DNA of 64,000 nucleotides from Capitulum mitella (GCA_030062745.1 CP099850.1:4526001-4590000), one strand, 5' to 3'; positions 1 through 11,943 are shown, numbered from the stretch's first letter. A program made the numbers and translations. Notes: generated from the letters alone by a model not told the origin.

Positions 1-3000
1 GGGGGGGGGAGAGACCGGACCGGTCCAGGCGCCTGCTTCTACTAGTCACCGACTAACGCACGGACGGGCGGGCGGGCGCGGCGCCGGCCGACCGCGCGGG
101 CGCGCCGCCGTCGTAAGCGCTTCACGCTTCGGTGCTGGTTGGAGCTGTAGGATAGTGCGCTGGATGTTTCCGCCGTCCCCGCGAGCACGGGTGCCGGCAG
201 GAGGCCTGCCGAGAGGCCGGATTGGGGTGCAGCGTGTGCGTGATTACAAAAGCCCAGTACAAATATAGGCCTCTATTTTCTCGGTCCGAGCTCCTCAGAG
301 GCCCGGCCGCCCGGCGGCGGACGGTGCCGTTTTCATTTCCCGGTCGGTCCTTACCCAGCTGGCGCGTTCACCGGCGGTCCTCGTTTCACTGCGGACTCTT
401 GTTGTTTGGTGGGCTCGCCTCGGGCTTGTTTCTTGTTTCGCGAGTGAGCTCCTCGAGTCGGCCGGGCCGCGCCGCGCGTCCGCCCGCTGCCCGGTGGCGG
501 CGCGTTCTGTTGCGTTGTTCCACTGCCCGGTCCAGGGACCGTCGCTTTACGGGTCATTTGTTACGCCGCTCCGGCTGGACGGGCCGGCCGCCGCGCCCCG
601 CGCGGACGCGCGCCGCCCGCTACCTCGCACCCTCTCCGCCGACGAAATTCGCCGCCCGGAGTGCCTCGGTTCTGGCGCCGCCACCACCGGCGCGGCGGCG
701 CGCGCGCGCGCCCGGCCACCGTTCCGTTCGTTCTGCGGTTTGTTAGCGTTGTGTTCGGGGCGGTTGCGTTCTGCGGAGGTGTGCGCGTGATGGGCAATGG
801 TCGGAGGGGCAGGGGGACGAGGGGGCGCGCACGGAGAGGTAACTGGCGCCGGGCCGTCCACGGCAGCCAGCAATCACTGTCCAGTGCAATAAGTAGGGAC
901 GCGAAGAGCACCAGGCGTTGCTGTAAACGTGTATGTAACTCAGTGTTGCTACAAATTTCCACGCACTTTGTATGTCTTGGTTATGTTTGCAATAAAGGCA
1001 AAAACGCTAATCAAATATACGGCTGTTTGTGATAGCTGGAGTTTTGTCCTGTACTACGTGGAACGTTCGGAGTGGTGATGGAGCGGCCCGAAGAACGGCT
1101 TGTGTCGCAAGGGCTTTCAGCTCTGAGAGCTGGCTGGATGGCGGCCAAGGCCCACACTGAGCGCGCCTCGGGACGACGGCGGCAGCGGCCGGGACTGGCA
1201 GTCCGCCACCAGTCGTGACGGACGACGTGACGTGACGAACGGGCGCGTCGTCTTCCCTTTCCTGTTAATGCTTTGATAATGGCGCCTCCGTCAGCGGGAT
1301 GTCATTGCGCCGCCGGCTGGTCTCATCCCTGGGCCACGGCAGGAGGCCGGGGTTCCGTCCGAGAACTGAATCGTCGGAATGACTCTGTTCCTTCTCAACT
1401 CTTCAGCTGCGTTCGAAAACACCCGTGTCTGCCGCACATTTCTACCTAAAAGCGACCGTGCTCCCTAATGATGATCTAGAGCAATGAAATAGCTGAGTAA
1501 GTGATCGAGTGAGTTGTCAGACGAGGTCGAGCCTCCGCATTCAGGTCACCTCGCATTCCGTCGCCGCCCATCAGTACCAAAGCCAGTCGCATCGCAGAGT
1601 TCCTCTTATTGAAACCGTGCACGTATGTCAGATTACGTAAGAACATAACACCACACAACGTGACAACCAAGTGCGACACTCCGTCGGTTGCGCGCGAATG
1701 AGACACTCCTTTGGTCCTGCGCCGCGCGGGAAACGGGCCGCGGGGACGGCGGCTGCACTGCCCGGAAGAGGCGCGCGGCCCGCCCCCGTCTCTCGGCTTT
1801 CCTAGGGCAGCGTCCGCCGGTCCCGGCCCGCTTTGTGGAGCGCAGGCGGCGACGCGGCGACGCCGCAGAGGCCGTCCTCGACCGAGTCGGCTCGAACACG
1901 TCCCGGCTCGCAGCACTCGGCCTGGAGGTAGCCGGGCCGGCCGGGCGACGTCCTCCCTCCGTCCCAACTTCAGGCCGGGCCGACGGCCACACTGGAATGG
2001 TGCGGCGGCCGGCCGCCGCCGCCGCCACCAGGTCTTCGCCGGGACGGCTCGAAGGAGCGCCCAGCACAAAACCTGCCCTGCCGCCGCCGCTCGGACCGGG
2101 CCGCGCGCGCGACGCCTCCGCCTCTCGCCGTCGGTCGGCCGCGGAGCCGCAGCCCAGGCAGGGTCTATGTACACGACTCGCGACGCGCGCCATAACAACA
2201 CGCACACTGTAAACTTTGTCAACTGCTGAACAACGGCCGGCGCCAGTATTGAGCTGAGCGGCCGGGGCGGCGCGCGCGGCCGGCCGCCGCGGAGATCGGC
2301 TCGGCCGGAGCGCCGGCCGGCCCGGCGGCAAGCTCGCTGGTTCTCGGGCACCGCGTCCCGTACGAAAAAATACACTAACGCGCGCGGCGCGGCGGCGCCC
2401 GCCCACTATGTACAGGCCAAATCGTGCATAAATAAACTCAAAATAAGCTGACACGCACTCCGCCCGGCAACACGCTCACGAATCGGCCGTCTCACTCGGG
2501 CCAGGCGACGGAACTATAAAACGCAAGTAGACTAGCTGGCCGATAGGTGGCGACACTACCACTAGCGTTTGTACGTGAATGGGCGTCTAGTTGCCGGAGG
2601 CGGCCGGCGGAGTTTGCGCCGTGATTGGCGCGGCGGCCGCCGGGACTGGCGCCGATACCGCCCAGCTGTTGAAGGCGTCTCTGCAACAGAGGGAGACGTT
2701 CACGTTAACGACGTCCGGCGGGCACGGCGCGCGCTGGCGAGGTCAGGGACGTGGCCAAGAGGCGGGGGCATGGAGGCCATGTCCCCCTCTGAACCAAGCG
2801 TACCACACTAGATATATGGCGATTTTGCAAGAATGCGGAACAGTGATCATATGTATATTGCAAAAGAAAATATAATGCTTTCCTGTGCATTAGATATGAC
2901 ACAAATCACATAAAATTGCTGCTTCTAATAAATTTCGTCATACGCCAGTGGCATACGACGAAATTTGACACTTGCCCCCCCCCCCTGAAGAAGATCCTGG

Positions 3001-3133
3001 CTACAAGCCTCGGCGAGGAAAACTTTCTGAACAGATGACAAACAAGTTATTGACCTGCGAAAGGCGACACTAGATTGGCAAAATACCGCGTCCGTGGTCC
3101 TGCCGACACCAAACAGTGCGTGCCTGTCACAGT
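1..3133. other. Region downstream of TOX coding sequence; CpG-rich blocks
   Basis: No supportable coding exon. Bases 1-880 and about 1690-2400 are GC-rich with abundant CpG. Long arginine/proline-rich frames here occur in several frames at once and are composition artefacts. Part of this stretch is probably TOX 3' UTR, but I see no minus-strand AATAAA in it. A plus-strand AATAAA is at 991-996 and a plus-strand TATAAAA-like string near 2514, neither attached to a recognisable gene. A C11 run lies at 2975-2985. The window opens with at least nine G. Confidence 0.5.
991..996 (+). promoter_or_regulatory. Possible plus-strand polyadenylation signal AATAAA
   Basis: A canonical AATAAA follows a CpG-rich plus-strand block. 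It could end a plus-strand transcript entering from the left, but no coding sequence supports that, and the hexamer occurs by chance. Confidence 0.15.
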
Positions 3134-3266
3134 TCACTGAACATGTTCCAGCCATATTTCCCGGCGACCTGGCCAGGGCCAACACACGAACACGGCCGTG
3201 CAGTTCCGTTTGCGGGCGGCGCCGAGCCGACCGAGTCCGGCCAGGCCAGCGCGGCTGGCCGCATAC

Positions 3267-3760
3267 CTGCAGCCGTTGGCCAGGCCGCCGCTGCCGCAGT
3301 AGGCCTCCTCCCAGTCGGGGTTGCTGACGGCCGGGCTGCCGGTGGCCGGCGCCGGCGAGCCGGTCGACGTGGCCGGGCTGCGCTGCTGGGCCGCCGCGTC
3401 CACCGCCTGCTGCTGGTGCGGCGACAGCTGCTGTTGCTGCTGCTGGTGCTGCTGCTGCAGGTGGTGGCTCTGGTGCTGCTGCTGATGCGGCGACAGCTGC
3501 TGCTTCAGCGCCAGCTCGTGCAACTCCTGCTGCTGGTGCTGCTGCATCATCAGGTGGTGCTGGTGCGCCAGCTGCTGCTGCTGCGCCGACAGCGGGTGGC
3601 TGGGCGGTGACGGCCCCAGCGGCGAGCTGAGCGCCGGCGGCGAGGCCAGCGGCGGCGGCGGCGACAGCACCGAGCCGAGGCCCGGCGGCGAGTGGGACGG
3701 CACCTGCTGCGGCCGCGACTGCGGCGGCGGCTGCGGGTTGCCCAGCTGGTGCTCCGCCAT
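3267..3760 (-). CDS. TOX: TOX exon k (Gln-rich, C-terminal DWEEAYCGSGG motif)
   Basis: The acceptor TGTCCGACAG is followed by 164 codons plus 2 bases. The peptide opens MAEHQLGNPQPPPQ, passes a Pro/Ser/Leu segment, then Gln/His-rich tracts (about residues 470-545), and ends VSNPDWEEAYCGSGGLANGC. The DW..xYCxSGG motif matches the extreme C-terminus of vertebrate TOX (DWNNDYCSSGG). The 3' boundary is uncertain. A good donor CAG|GTATGC at 3266 suggests one more terminal exon. Alternatively the frame reads on to a stop at 3134, adding about 45 unconserved residues. The opening ATG is internal. Visible residues 420-583. Confidence 0.85.
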
Positions 3761-4484
3761 CTGTCGGACAAACGGGGAAACTTAGCTTCCGGTCCTCAAC
3801 CGTCACGAAACTGCCGGACGATGGATTAACGTGAACGCACCGTAAAATGTTCATGTTTACGCCTTTGAAGTTGGCTTGCAACCCGAAACTCGGCACACCC
3901 CTTCTCTGTAGATCGAACGAGATAACCACATTCCAATAAATAAATAAAAGTAAATAAAGCTCCTAGTTCGTTGGATTTACAACTGAAGGCCGGCCGTGCC
4001 ATGAGCATCAGACGGGGACCTGTTTGTTTGGCAAGACACGCCGTCACTCGGCGGTAACCATTAGCGCCGAAGCCCCGACAAACCCGCTGCCAGTGCAGCC
4101 GTCAGCGGCTGGAGGCGGTCGCGGTAACGCCGCCAGGGGGTGAGTGCGTCCGTGAGCTGATGGCGGACGTCAAGGGTGAGGATTGGCTGGCTGTGAGGTT
4201 TGCCGGCGCTCCCAGTTGCCGCGTCATTTCGCGAGGCGGCCTCTCGTGCCGGCCGTCGCGGGGAGGGGAGTGCCAAACGTCCCTGTTCGCCGGAATGAGC
4301 CAAGAATCGGTCAGCCAATATGCCGACCGCTGCCCCTGCCGAACCCCACCGTATGACCTGGGGACGGACGGGATTGAGCTGGCGGACGCCGCCAGGGCTC
4401 AGGGATGTGACCTGGCGGCAGTACAACAGTGCCGGCGGGCCCCGGCAGCCGCGGGAGACGGTGCCGCGCGGCCTGAGCCCGTAC
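3761..4484 (-). other. TOX intron j-k
   Basis: A 724-bp GT-AG intron, phase 0. It contains a short A/T-rich AATAAATAAATAAA stretch near 3937-3950 and otherwise nothing recognisable. Confidence 0.8.
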
Positions 4485-4658
4485 CTGCCGCTGCTGCTGC
4501 TGGTGGTGCATGTAGAGCGCCTGCGAGACGGGCGGCATCATGAGGCCGGCCGGCGGGTAGCCCGCGCCCGGCAGCGGCGGCCCCAGCCGCGGCTGGCCCA
4601 GCATGCCCTGAGGCGGCGGGTACATGGCCGGCGGCGGCATCAGGGTGCCGGCCGGGTC
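4485..4658 (-). CDS. TOX: TOX exon j (Pro/Met-rich)
   Basis: A 174-bp exon of 58 codons, phase 0 at both ends (visible residues 362-419). It encodes DPAGTLMPPPAMYPPPQGML, then Pro/Gly/Ala-rich sequence, and ends YMHHQQQQRQ. Acceptor GTTCCGCAG, donor CAG|GTACGG. The composition matches the disordered C-terminal region of TOX proteins. A 7-bp tandem repeat containing CTGAC lies 16-43 bases before the acceptor, where branchpoints are usually found. Confidence 0.82.
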
Positions 4659-5202
4659 CTGCGGAACGGCCGACGGTCAGCGGTCAGCGGTCAGCGGTCA
4701 CAGTCGACAGGCGGCGGTCACACGTCATGTGCTGATACAGGAAGCCTTCGCCGCCAGGGAAGGGAACACATTAGCGGCAGTCGTGCAATCGATAGCCGAA
4801 GAAGCGAGCAAGGAACTGACGTCATTGATTTAAACCCATTTGTGCCCTTTTTACGCGCACATTCATAATGACGACTTGCTGACACAAATCAATGTACTCA
4901 GTCAGACAAAGCACCACGTTTATAAATGTTTGGTATTGGGTCATGAACCAATAGCGTCCAAATGGTGCACAAAGTACATGACGCTGCATAGGAATAGCGT
5001 CTCCAAGTGCAGGCAATGCCTCCCCCCCCCCCACGGCTTTTCGGGCTTCATACGCTGCACTGCACAGCTTCTCCTGCACCTGAGCACCGGAGCTCCGTCA
5101 GTTACACCACACTAGGGACCCGTGCTCCCCATTTCCCTGCTGGGAAGCGTCCGACGCCGATCCCCAGCTGGGGGCCTCAGTTGGGGTCGGCCCAGCACTG
5201 AC
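4659..5202 (-). other. TOX intron i-j
   Basis: A 544-bp GT-AG intron, phase 0. It contains a 7-bp tandem repeat near its 3' end, a CRE octamer at 4817-4824 and a C11 run at 5022-5032. Confidence 0.78.
4674..4701. repeat. 7-bp tandem repeat with branchpoint-like CTGAC units
   Basis: Four tandem copies of CGGTCAG (plus strand). In transcript orientation each gives CTGACCG, and CTGAC matches the animal branchpoint consensus yUnAy. The array lies 16-43 bases upstream of the exon j acceptor. Confidence 0.85.
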
Positions 5203-5400
5203 CGGCGGCGGGCGCCCGTCCCCCATGAGCGAGCTCAGCAGCGGCGACTTCTTCACCAGCGGCGACTGGGGCGCCGCGGCGGCCGGCGCCGGCCGCGAGT
5301 ACGGCGTCGGGAAGTTGCCGTTGGCGTAGCCGCCGGTGCCGCCGCCGTAGCCGCCGTAGCCGCCGTAGAGTGCCGGCGAGCGCGGCTCCTCGCTGTTGTT
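5203..5400 (-). CDS. TOX: TOX exon i (Gly/Tyr repeat and Ala/Pro-rich)
   Basis: A 198-bp exon of 66 codons (visible residues 296-361). It follows the HMG box with NNSEEPRSPAL, then YGGYGGYGGGTGGY, NGNFPTPYSRPAP and a Lys-Lys/Ser/Leu segment ending LMGDGRPPP. The acceptor GTCCGCAG was preferred over an upstream TCTCCAG because only the former continues exon h in frame. The donor is CCG|GTCAGT, phase 0. If the donor were not used the frame would run to a stop at 5098. The Gly/Tyr part is a 9-bp simple repeat and may vary in length. Vertebrate TOX has a SYSEP segment at this place, so similarity is weak. Confidence 0.78.
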
Positions 5401-6744
5401 CTGCGGACGGCGGTGCGGCGGTCGTGACTCGGCTCTGGAGAATGTGCGCGCCAGACGGAAAACGGGACCGCCGTCCGACTGACTGGTGGACAGATTACTG
5501 GCGCTTACAGGGGCACCTACTTTCGATGGCATGGCCGTCAGGAGGGTCAAGTGGCGCGGCCCTCGCCAAACCCGGCTATAATCTAGCAACAGCTCGATAA
5601 CAACGTGAATACGGGGAACTGCACAACACGGAAAACCGAGCAGCCCCACGTGGAGCTCGTATAACACAGTTAATGAAATGAGTGTGGGAACTGATGGCCG
5701 GTCGCATTAGCGATTGATGCCGATGGCGGTTGTTACTGTCTCGAGGAAAAGTGCACACATGAGGAATCGTTTGCCTGAGGCACCGAAAAATTGCCAACGA
5801 TGCCTATGATGCAATGTTGGCGGTTGTAAACCGCCTCGCCATTTTAGCTGGCTTTGTAACTCCATTTCGCAATGTTTGGCGGATTCATTTCGCAATGCCC
5901 TCGCTGTAAAACAGAGTTGTTCAGCTGATTCGCAGTAAGGCCGTTAGCACGATTTACGTTTCCTTCAAAAGGCACAGAAATGATGGTGCCCAACATCAAA
6001 AGCATCGTAATACCAATTCCCACGGCACCATTCAAGTTGCCCACATCAATATTATGCACGGGGATGGCTGATTCACAAGAAGCACTATACCACATCAGTA
6101 CGCAAGACGTAATATGCTTTTCCATATTGTCTGCTTCAAATCTACCGTCAGAAACATCAGGGTAGGAGCGTTTTCAAAGTTGGTACGACCAGACCCATTT
6201 TCCAGCATCGTCTTTCCATCCAACACAACAGGGTTAACGCTACACTCATTCAAACTGGATATGACCGCCGCCAAGTTAGCATGGGCCGGTTGCCCTACTT
6301 GCCGTATGAACTGTTACGCAATGTCACAATGCACAATGTGCACTGCTGTATACTGTGACGCTGTGACATGTGTGCCGGTGCGAGTTCAACCTCAATGTGC
6401 ACTGCACATAACCTCTGGTGGTTGGTTGATTGGTTGATTGGTGGAGTGGTTGAGCTCGCCTCTCGGGGCTGCCCATCGGCTCTGGGTCCGATGCACTGAG
6501 TCACCAGCGAAACCCCGGCACCGACCACGGCCGCCGCCATTTTTAATCATTCGCCCGAGCTCGCAGCAGAATGGAAAGTCGTCTGAGCCGGATGTGTAGC
6601 AACGATGTCATCTGATCTCTCCACAAGACGGGCGGCGGGCCCCGTATCAAACGGGTACGGCTTCCTAGAAGGGACGGTTTCTCTCTGGCCTTCTCAGGCC
6701 CCGGCCTGCGGCTGACGGCGGCGCAGTGGCAGTTGGGAACAAAC
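5401..6744 (-). other. TOX intron h-i
   Basis: A 1344-bp GT-AG intron, phase 0. I see no repeat or extra exon in it. The vertebrate SYSEP segment is not found here. Confidence 0.75.
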
Positions 6745-6825
6745 CTTCGAAATCAGACTGGCCCGGTACGCCGCCAGCGCCTTCAGGTACTCCTTTTTCG
6801 CGTTCTCTGTCTTCTTCTTGTACAT
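6745..6825 (-). CDS. TOX: TOX exon h (HMG box helix 3)
   Basis: An 81-bp exon of 27 codons, phase 0 at both ends, with acceptor CCATTCCAG and donor AAG|GTTTGT. It encodes MYKKKTENAKKEYLKALAAY followed by RASLISK, the third helix of the HMG box and the conserved TOX tail (vertebrate [26 protein letters not shown]). The ATG here is internal, not a start. Visible residues 269-295; the HMG box ends within this exon. Confidence 0.98.
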
Positions 6826-9800
6826 CTGGAATGGACAAAAAACGGCGTGACATACCGCTCCCTCCTCCGCTCGGCCTTCCGGAAGCACACCACGAGGCTC
6901 GTCACACCGTGTCTTCGCCACTCCGTCTCCGCGTCGCTGGAAACTCCCGGCTGCAGCACGTCCAGTCGTCCGCCAGTCGGCCAGACAGCGTCGAGACGAC
7001 CCGAACAGCATGCAGCCTGCCCCGCCTCGGAGACCGGGGCGGTCGGCCGACGGCTGGCCGCCGTCTGCCCGGACAGACGCGGTCTCGGGCCGCACCTGAT
7101 CGGACACCAATTGGACTGCCCGGGCCGGACGGGCCGCCAATAACGTCCGGTTCTCCTCAGCGGCCACCACCGACAGCCGCGGGCCAGCCGGGTCCGGCGA
7201 CCCCGCACCGTACGCCCAGCACCGTCACCGCCAGCCGCACCGTGCGTGCGCACACGGGAAATAGGGAAATGCTCAAGGTGCTATTTATTGTGTTCGCATG
7301 GAAGGGAGTACCTAAATCTACTTCATTAGCAGACCTACATTATTGCGTTATTGATCCACTAGAAAGCAGTACAAACGACATCATTCAAACCGACTGCCTC
7401 AAACCAGCGCACGCGACCTCAAACGCACACGCAACGACGGTTTATCGTTTCTTCATTGTTCGTAAGTCCGGACACGACTTATGAATTACATTTACGCCGG
7501 CATGCCTTGGTCATTTTTAATTCGGTATTACTTAGCAAACCAAAAAATATATGTCCGAGAAAAGAAGTACCTCAATGTTCGGCAGGAGACAACGAAAATA
7601 GTTAAAATTTTTAATTTTCTAAACTAGGTAAACTACGCAAACTACGCAAAAAGACACTTTTAATTTGAAGTTAAATAGGACAGCACTGCTGCACGGTCCA
7701 ACGGCATTCTAACCATTCCATCCCGCAAACATCGAGCCCACAGCTAACCGATCAGTTCTCGCACGAACATCTACCCTGCGTAGTAACCAGTGTTACTAAT
7801 TCTTACAGGACAAACTATAAAGATAACAAAAAAAAAAATGAACGATGCTCGCGAAAGGCGTGAAGCTCGCCTAGAGAGGCATCAATAGCGTCAGTGCGGC
7901 GTTACGCGCAACATCGGCTACTCTGGCCAGCGTATCCCGCAGCGGCTCTCCAGGACCGCCACCGGCGGCCCCCCTGCGGACACCCCGCACCGCCAACCGC
8001 GCCAACGGGTAACGGCGCGGCCGTCAGCTGAGCCGAGCGGTCCGCGACACTGACCACCTCAGCTGGAAAATGCAGATAGAGAGAGGCCCGATCTCGACCG
8101 TACACATAATCGATAACGAATCTATGACATTCCACTCCAGTTCTAATAGCTCAGACAGCCATTTCGTGGTGAAGATTGGATCTTAAGTGCGCCAAATGCA
8201 TTATCTAATGGCTCTCCTTGATGCTTAATCCCACAATAAAAATGACTTACAGGAGTATTACCGCTTATCGATAAAGCCCAGAGAAGTCACGGGCATGCCG
8301 TTGGAGACCGGGCCACAACAGGTATGTTGGAGTTTAACTCAGCCTTCCGCGCACATCCCTTAACGCTCCGAGAGGCAATGGGCGCTTCGCATCTCAACAG
8401 CCTCCGTGCCTTTGATAATGATTATCGTTTCAACTCTAATTGGCCTTTCCTATTGTTTTATCCATTGTTCACTATAACATCCGTCATATTTCCAGGTCAG
8501 TAAGTCGCCGTGCAAACTCGGCTGATATCACTGGTATCAGAATGCCGATAAGGCTACATCTACCACACAATCACGGTCCCAAATTTGCGCATTTTCATCC
8601 AGGTGCTCCCAATTGTATCCGAGTCCTCGCGACCCACAGCGACAGGTGCCCCTGGCTCGCAGAGGGGCATCTCCGTGTTCACCACCGCACCCCGTGTTGC
8701 AGCCAGAGGGGGCCGCCAGCTCATGAACGTGCAATGAGCCTCGTGTAACGGTACTGGCAGCGGTGCCGGTGTAACACGGTATCGTGCCGTGTCAGTCGCC
8801 CTGTCCTCAAGGTCAGCCCCCCCCCCCCCCGGTCCGAAATGCGTCGCACATACCGGCCATCCGGTGGGGCGGGTCGGGCGCCGGGGCGACCCCCAGAACC
8901 CCGACACACGTCGCAGCAACTCGGCGTCAGCGCCGCCGAGTTGCGCCGGACGCAAATTCAGCCCCCGGGAAACGCAGGTACGTCTGGCGGATTCCAGGAA
9001 AGACTGTCGGCAGCGTCTTGTAGCCGCTGCGCGAAGCATGTCGTCAGTGGAACTCTGACAGGATCCAAGATGGCGTCCGCGGAGTACGGCGAAGCGATCA
9101 CTGACGTCGGTTTCTACCGAGCGGCCTGCGGTTTTACTCCGAACGCAGGATGCAGCACTGCAATTCGCGTTTCTTTTTTCGAGCGCAACGAAAGACATAC
9201 TTAACCCACGCCCGATCGTCGGTCGGCGCCGTGAACGCCCGACTGGGGGAGGGGCTTTTGACCGCCCCCTCTAATTAACGAACGGTTGGTCGCACGATGA
9301 AAAATAAGCACACCGTTGGAAAGCTCGTGACGGGTAGAGCTCCAAACCTACCTAATTTTTAGTTTTGGATAATATGTATGTTATTTACGTCCTATATATG
9401 TTTTCTCACAGCCGCCTGCATGAGACCAAGAAACGGCCTGGATCTCAAGGGCTGTGACTAATAGTCTAGGTAAAGGTACCAGCGAACAGGTAAAAGTCAG
9501 CACGTCTAATTTCTCTGATTTGTTTCATATATACGCGGATACGTTGAGTTACAGACACGGCGATGTTCACAACGCTGCCCGGCGGGCGCCGCCGACGAGG
9601 GCGATACGAAATTAACGGTAACTAATTTTAGCGTCGTTTTATTTTCACCGAATATGCCTTCCCAAGTGTTTTTTTCTTGATCCTAGTGGTTCTTGTGAAG
9701 GTTTCTCGTGCTTAAATGTTGAAAAAATCGGCAGTTACTAATCTAAACAACTGGCGGAGCTTTATTCGCGAGAGCCTCTGGAGTTCCAAAACTTGCAATT

Positions 9801-10226
9801 TTTGACACTTTTGAACTTCTTGGTATTATTCACGGCTGTGCGAGCCAATCTGACATTTTCTATCCGGTCTGAGTCATTCATCGCCGATTCTGACGGCAGT
9901 GCATTTTGACTCGTAACAGTTATTCGTGACCTGACCCGCGTCAGTGGTCGGAGGTCATTGGAACTTTGACCTTTGACGGTGGATGGATGTCTGGATATCT
10001 CGACACTCAAATTGTAAGAATTCCGCCAATTTTCGAAAGAAATTGCTGACAGGTGCTGAAAACGGGACTGACTTTACGTCAACGACCCGAACATTTCCGA
10101 AAAATCCGAGATAGCAAATTTGTTGCATTTATCGGAATTACAAATCCTTGAAAATTGTGTAGCGATATCATGTTTTGCGAAAAGCTTACAGGGCGCTAAA
10201 CTTTTTTGGACATAGGTTCATCTAAC

Positions 10227-10240
10227 CTGACCTAGGTCAG
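10227..10240. promoter_or_regulatory. 14-bp palindrome CTGACCTAGGTCAG
   Basis: A perfect palindrome of two abutting everted AGGTCA nuclear-receptor half-sites. It is intronic and function is untested; it could equally be part of a decayed transposon. Confidence 0.35.
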
Positions 10241-10446
10241 ACTTGTTGGCCTGGGGTCAAAAACGTGGTACAAAGTGTAAAAATGAAGAAGCAAAAAGTG
10301 CGCAAAGTTTCATGGCGCTGCGTTTGTTCGTTCTCTCGCAACTTCAGAAAAACCTCATGAGGGGTTTTTCCGAGAGCCCCCAGTCAGGAGCGGCTTAAAC
10401 GGTCTCAGAACAAATGAATGATGACTGTAGCAAAGGTCAACGACGG

Positions 10447-10497
10447 GGCACATTCGCGTCCGTGCTGGTGATAATCAAGCACGGATGCGAATGTGCC
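10447..10497. repeat. Hairpin with 20-bp arms
   Basis: Arms 10447-10466 and 10478-10497 are complementary over 20 bp except for one G-T wobble, with an 11-base loop. It lies in the AT-rich part of intron g-h. It is shorter than typical pre-miRNA hairpins but well paired. Confidence 0.85.
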
Positions 10498-11807
10498 GTA
10501 CCTAATCATACAACCTGGTCTCATATTTCGAATATATGCTCAATGTTTTGGAAGTGGCAAGATTTGGACAGCAAGGACCTATACCAAGACCGTTGCCGAA
10601 TCCCGACGAAAAAATGTCAGTTAAAACAAAACTAGTAATACGATGGAATACAAAACAGAAATAAAGTTATAAGGTAAACGGAAACAATGATAAATTAGGG
10701 TGACAAATGTACGGCAACTTACAATCAATTTCATTCATTATTTAACAGCACGTTCCATTTACTACTTGGTAAGTTGTGGTTATGCCACTGCTTTTAAAGC
10801 TTTTGTACCATCGATGAAATACACCACAGTGCTACGAATATAAATTTTCCCAAATTTCACTTCGCATAAACTCAACATGGCCTTTTGCAAAGGCAGCGTG
10901 GAAAAAACATTCCTACAAAACTGACGACTACAACTGTTCTAGCACTTATACTCACTCTGAAAATATTCATAACCAGGCCACCTGTACGCAGAATATAAAG
11001 TAATGCGTTACTAAACAGATGCCTCCTTCGTACTTTTCGCAATGCACTTCTGGTGCTCGAGGTTAAGGACTTCTTTCGCTTTTGCAGTTAGGCCCAAAAG
11101 TTCCTTGTGGCCTTTGAAGTCATTTTGCCACATCACAGGTCTCAACGTCACATCTGTTCTGTGTCTTGTCGTGCCCGCCTACGCACTGAATTCCTCACCT
11201 TCTTTGACATTTTGTAGTGTTTATCGACCATCGTATAAACAGCGGGACAAACGCATGACGTCAAAGCCCACCTAACAAGCACAGATTAACAGGTCATATA
11301 ACGACTGTGGTTGTCCAATCCTCCAAAAATAAATGTTTCCCATGACATAAAAACAATAATGTACGCCAAATCTCCAAGGTCATATGATTTCCCCACTACA
11401 CGAGAGTTGTAATTAAACATACCTTTAACGCTGACAACGATATATTTAATGGAATGTGGAATTCGTGGAATGTCATCAATGGCTGCATGATATTCCACGC
11501 CAAATGTGCGGGTCATTCCAGTTGTAATGATGGCCTCTTCAAGTGAGCTCGATCCACAGTTAAAACATAAATGACATGAAAACGCATACGAATGCATCTG
11601 TATGCGCATCATAATTACTTCCCTTGACACACCAAACGGTGTTAGAGATGCCTATGGCACACCTGACCTACAAAAAAGACACTTATCTACATCAACACTG
11701 AAAGTCTAGGGCTTGCAGCCGTTAACACTACAAATCCAAAGCGGAAACATGCAAGGAAAACGTAAGCGGCTTGTCTTGATCGACGCACAGCACCGAGACA
11801 TACTCAC

Positions 11808-11943
11808 ATTTTTGTTATCGGTCTCCAGGGCTTCCCACATCGAAGCGACGATCTTGCTGACCTCGCCGAAGCTGGCATTGGGGTTGTGACCCTTGATGGT
11901 TGCCTGGGTGTCACGGAAAAACAGCGCGTATGCCGAAACAGGC
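11808..11943 (-). CDS. TOX: TOX exon g (core of HMG box)
   Basis: A 136-bp exon: one base plus 45 codons (visible residues 224-268). It encodes [40 protein letters not shown] and TDNKN. This is the HMG box helix 1-2 region: aromatic FF and the MW pair form the hydrophobic core, and the N-terminal PVSAYALFF strand contacts the minor groove. It is nearly identical to vertebrate TOX proteins ([20 protein letters not shown]) and was the primary evidence for the gene. Acceptor GCCCGCAG, donor AAT|GTGAGT. Confidence 0.98.

Larger units (their letters stand above)
6826..11807 (-). other. TOX intron g-h
   Basis: A 4982-bp GT-AG intron, phase 0. The part from about 9250 to 11700 is clearly more AT-rich than the surroundings. 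It contains a 20-bp-arm hairpin, a 14-bp palindrome and several AGGTCA-type half-sites (near 9940-9975), suggesting an old inserted element without recognisable ends. A C14 run is at 8817-8830 and a CRE octamer at 11256-11263. Confidence 0.75.

Noticed and set aside
1476-2375. 299-residue minus-strand frame downstream of TOX
   Set aside because: CpG-driven Arg/Ala-rich frame, open on both strands; no domain.
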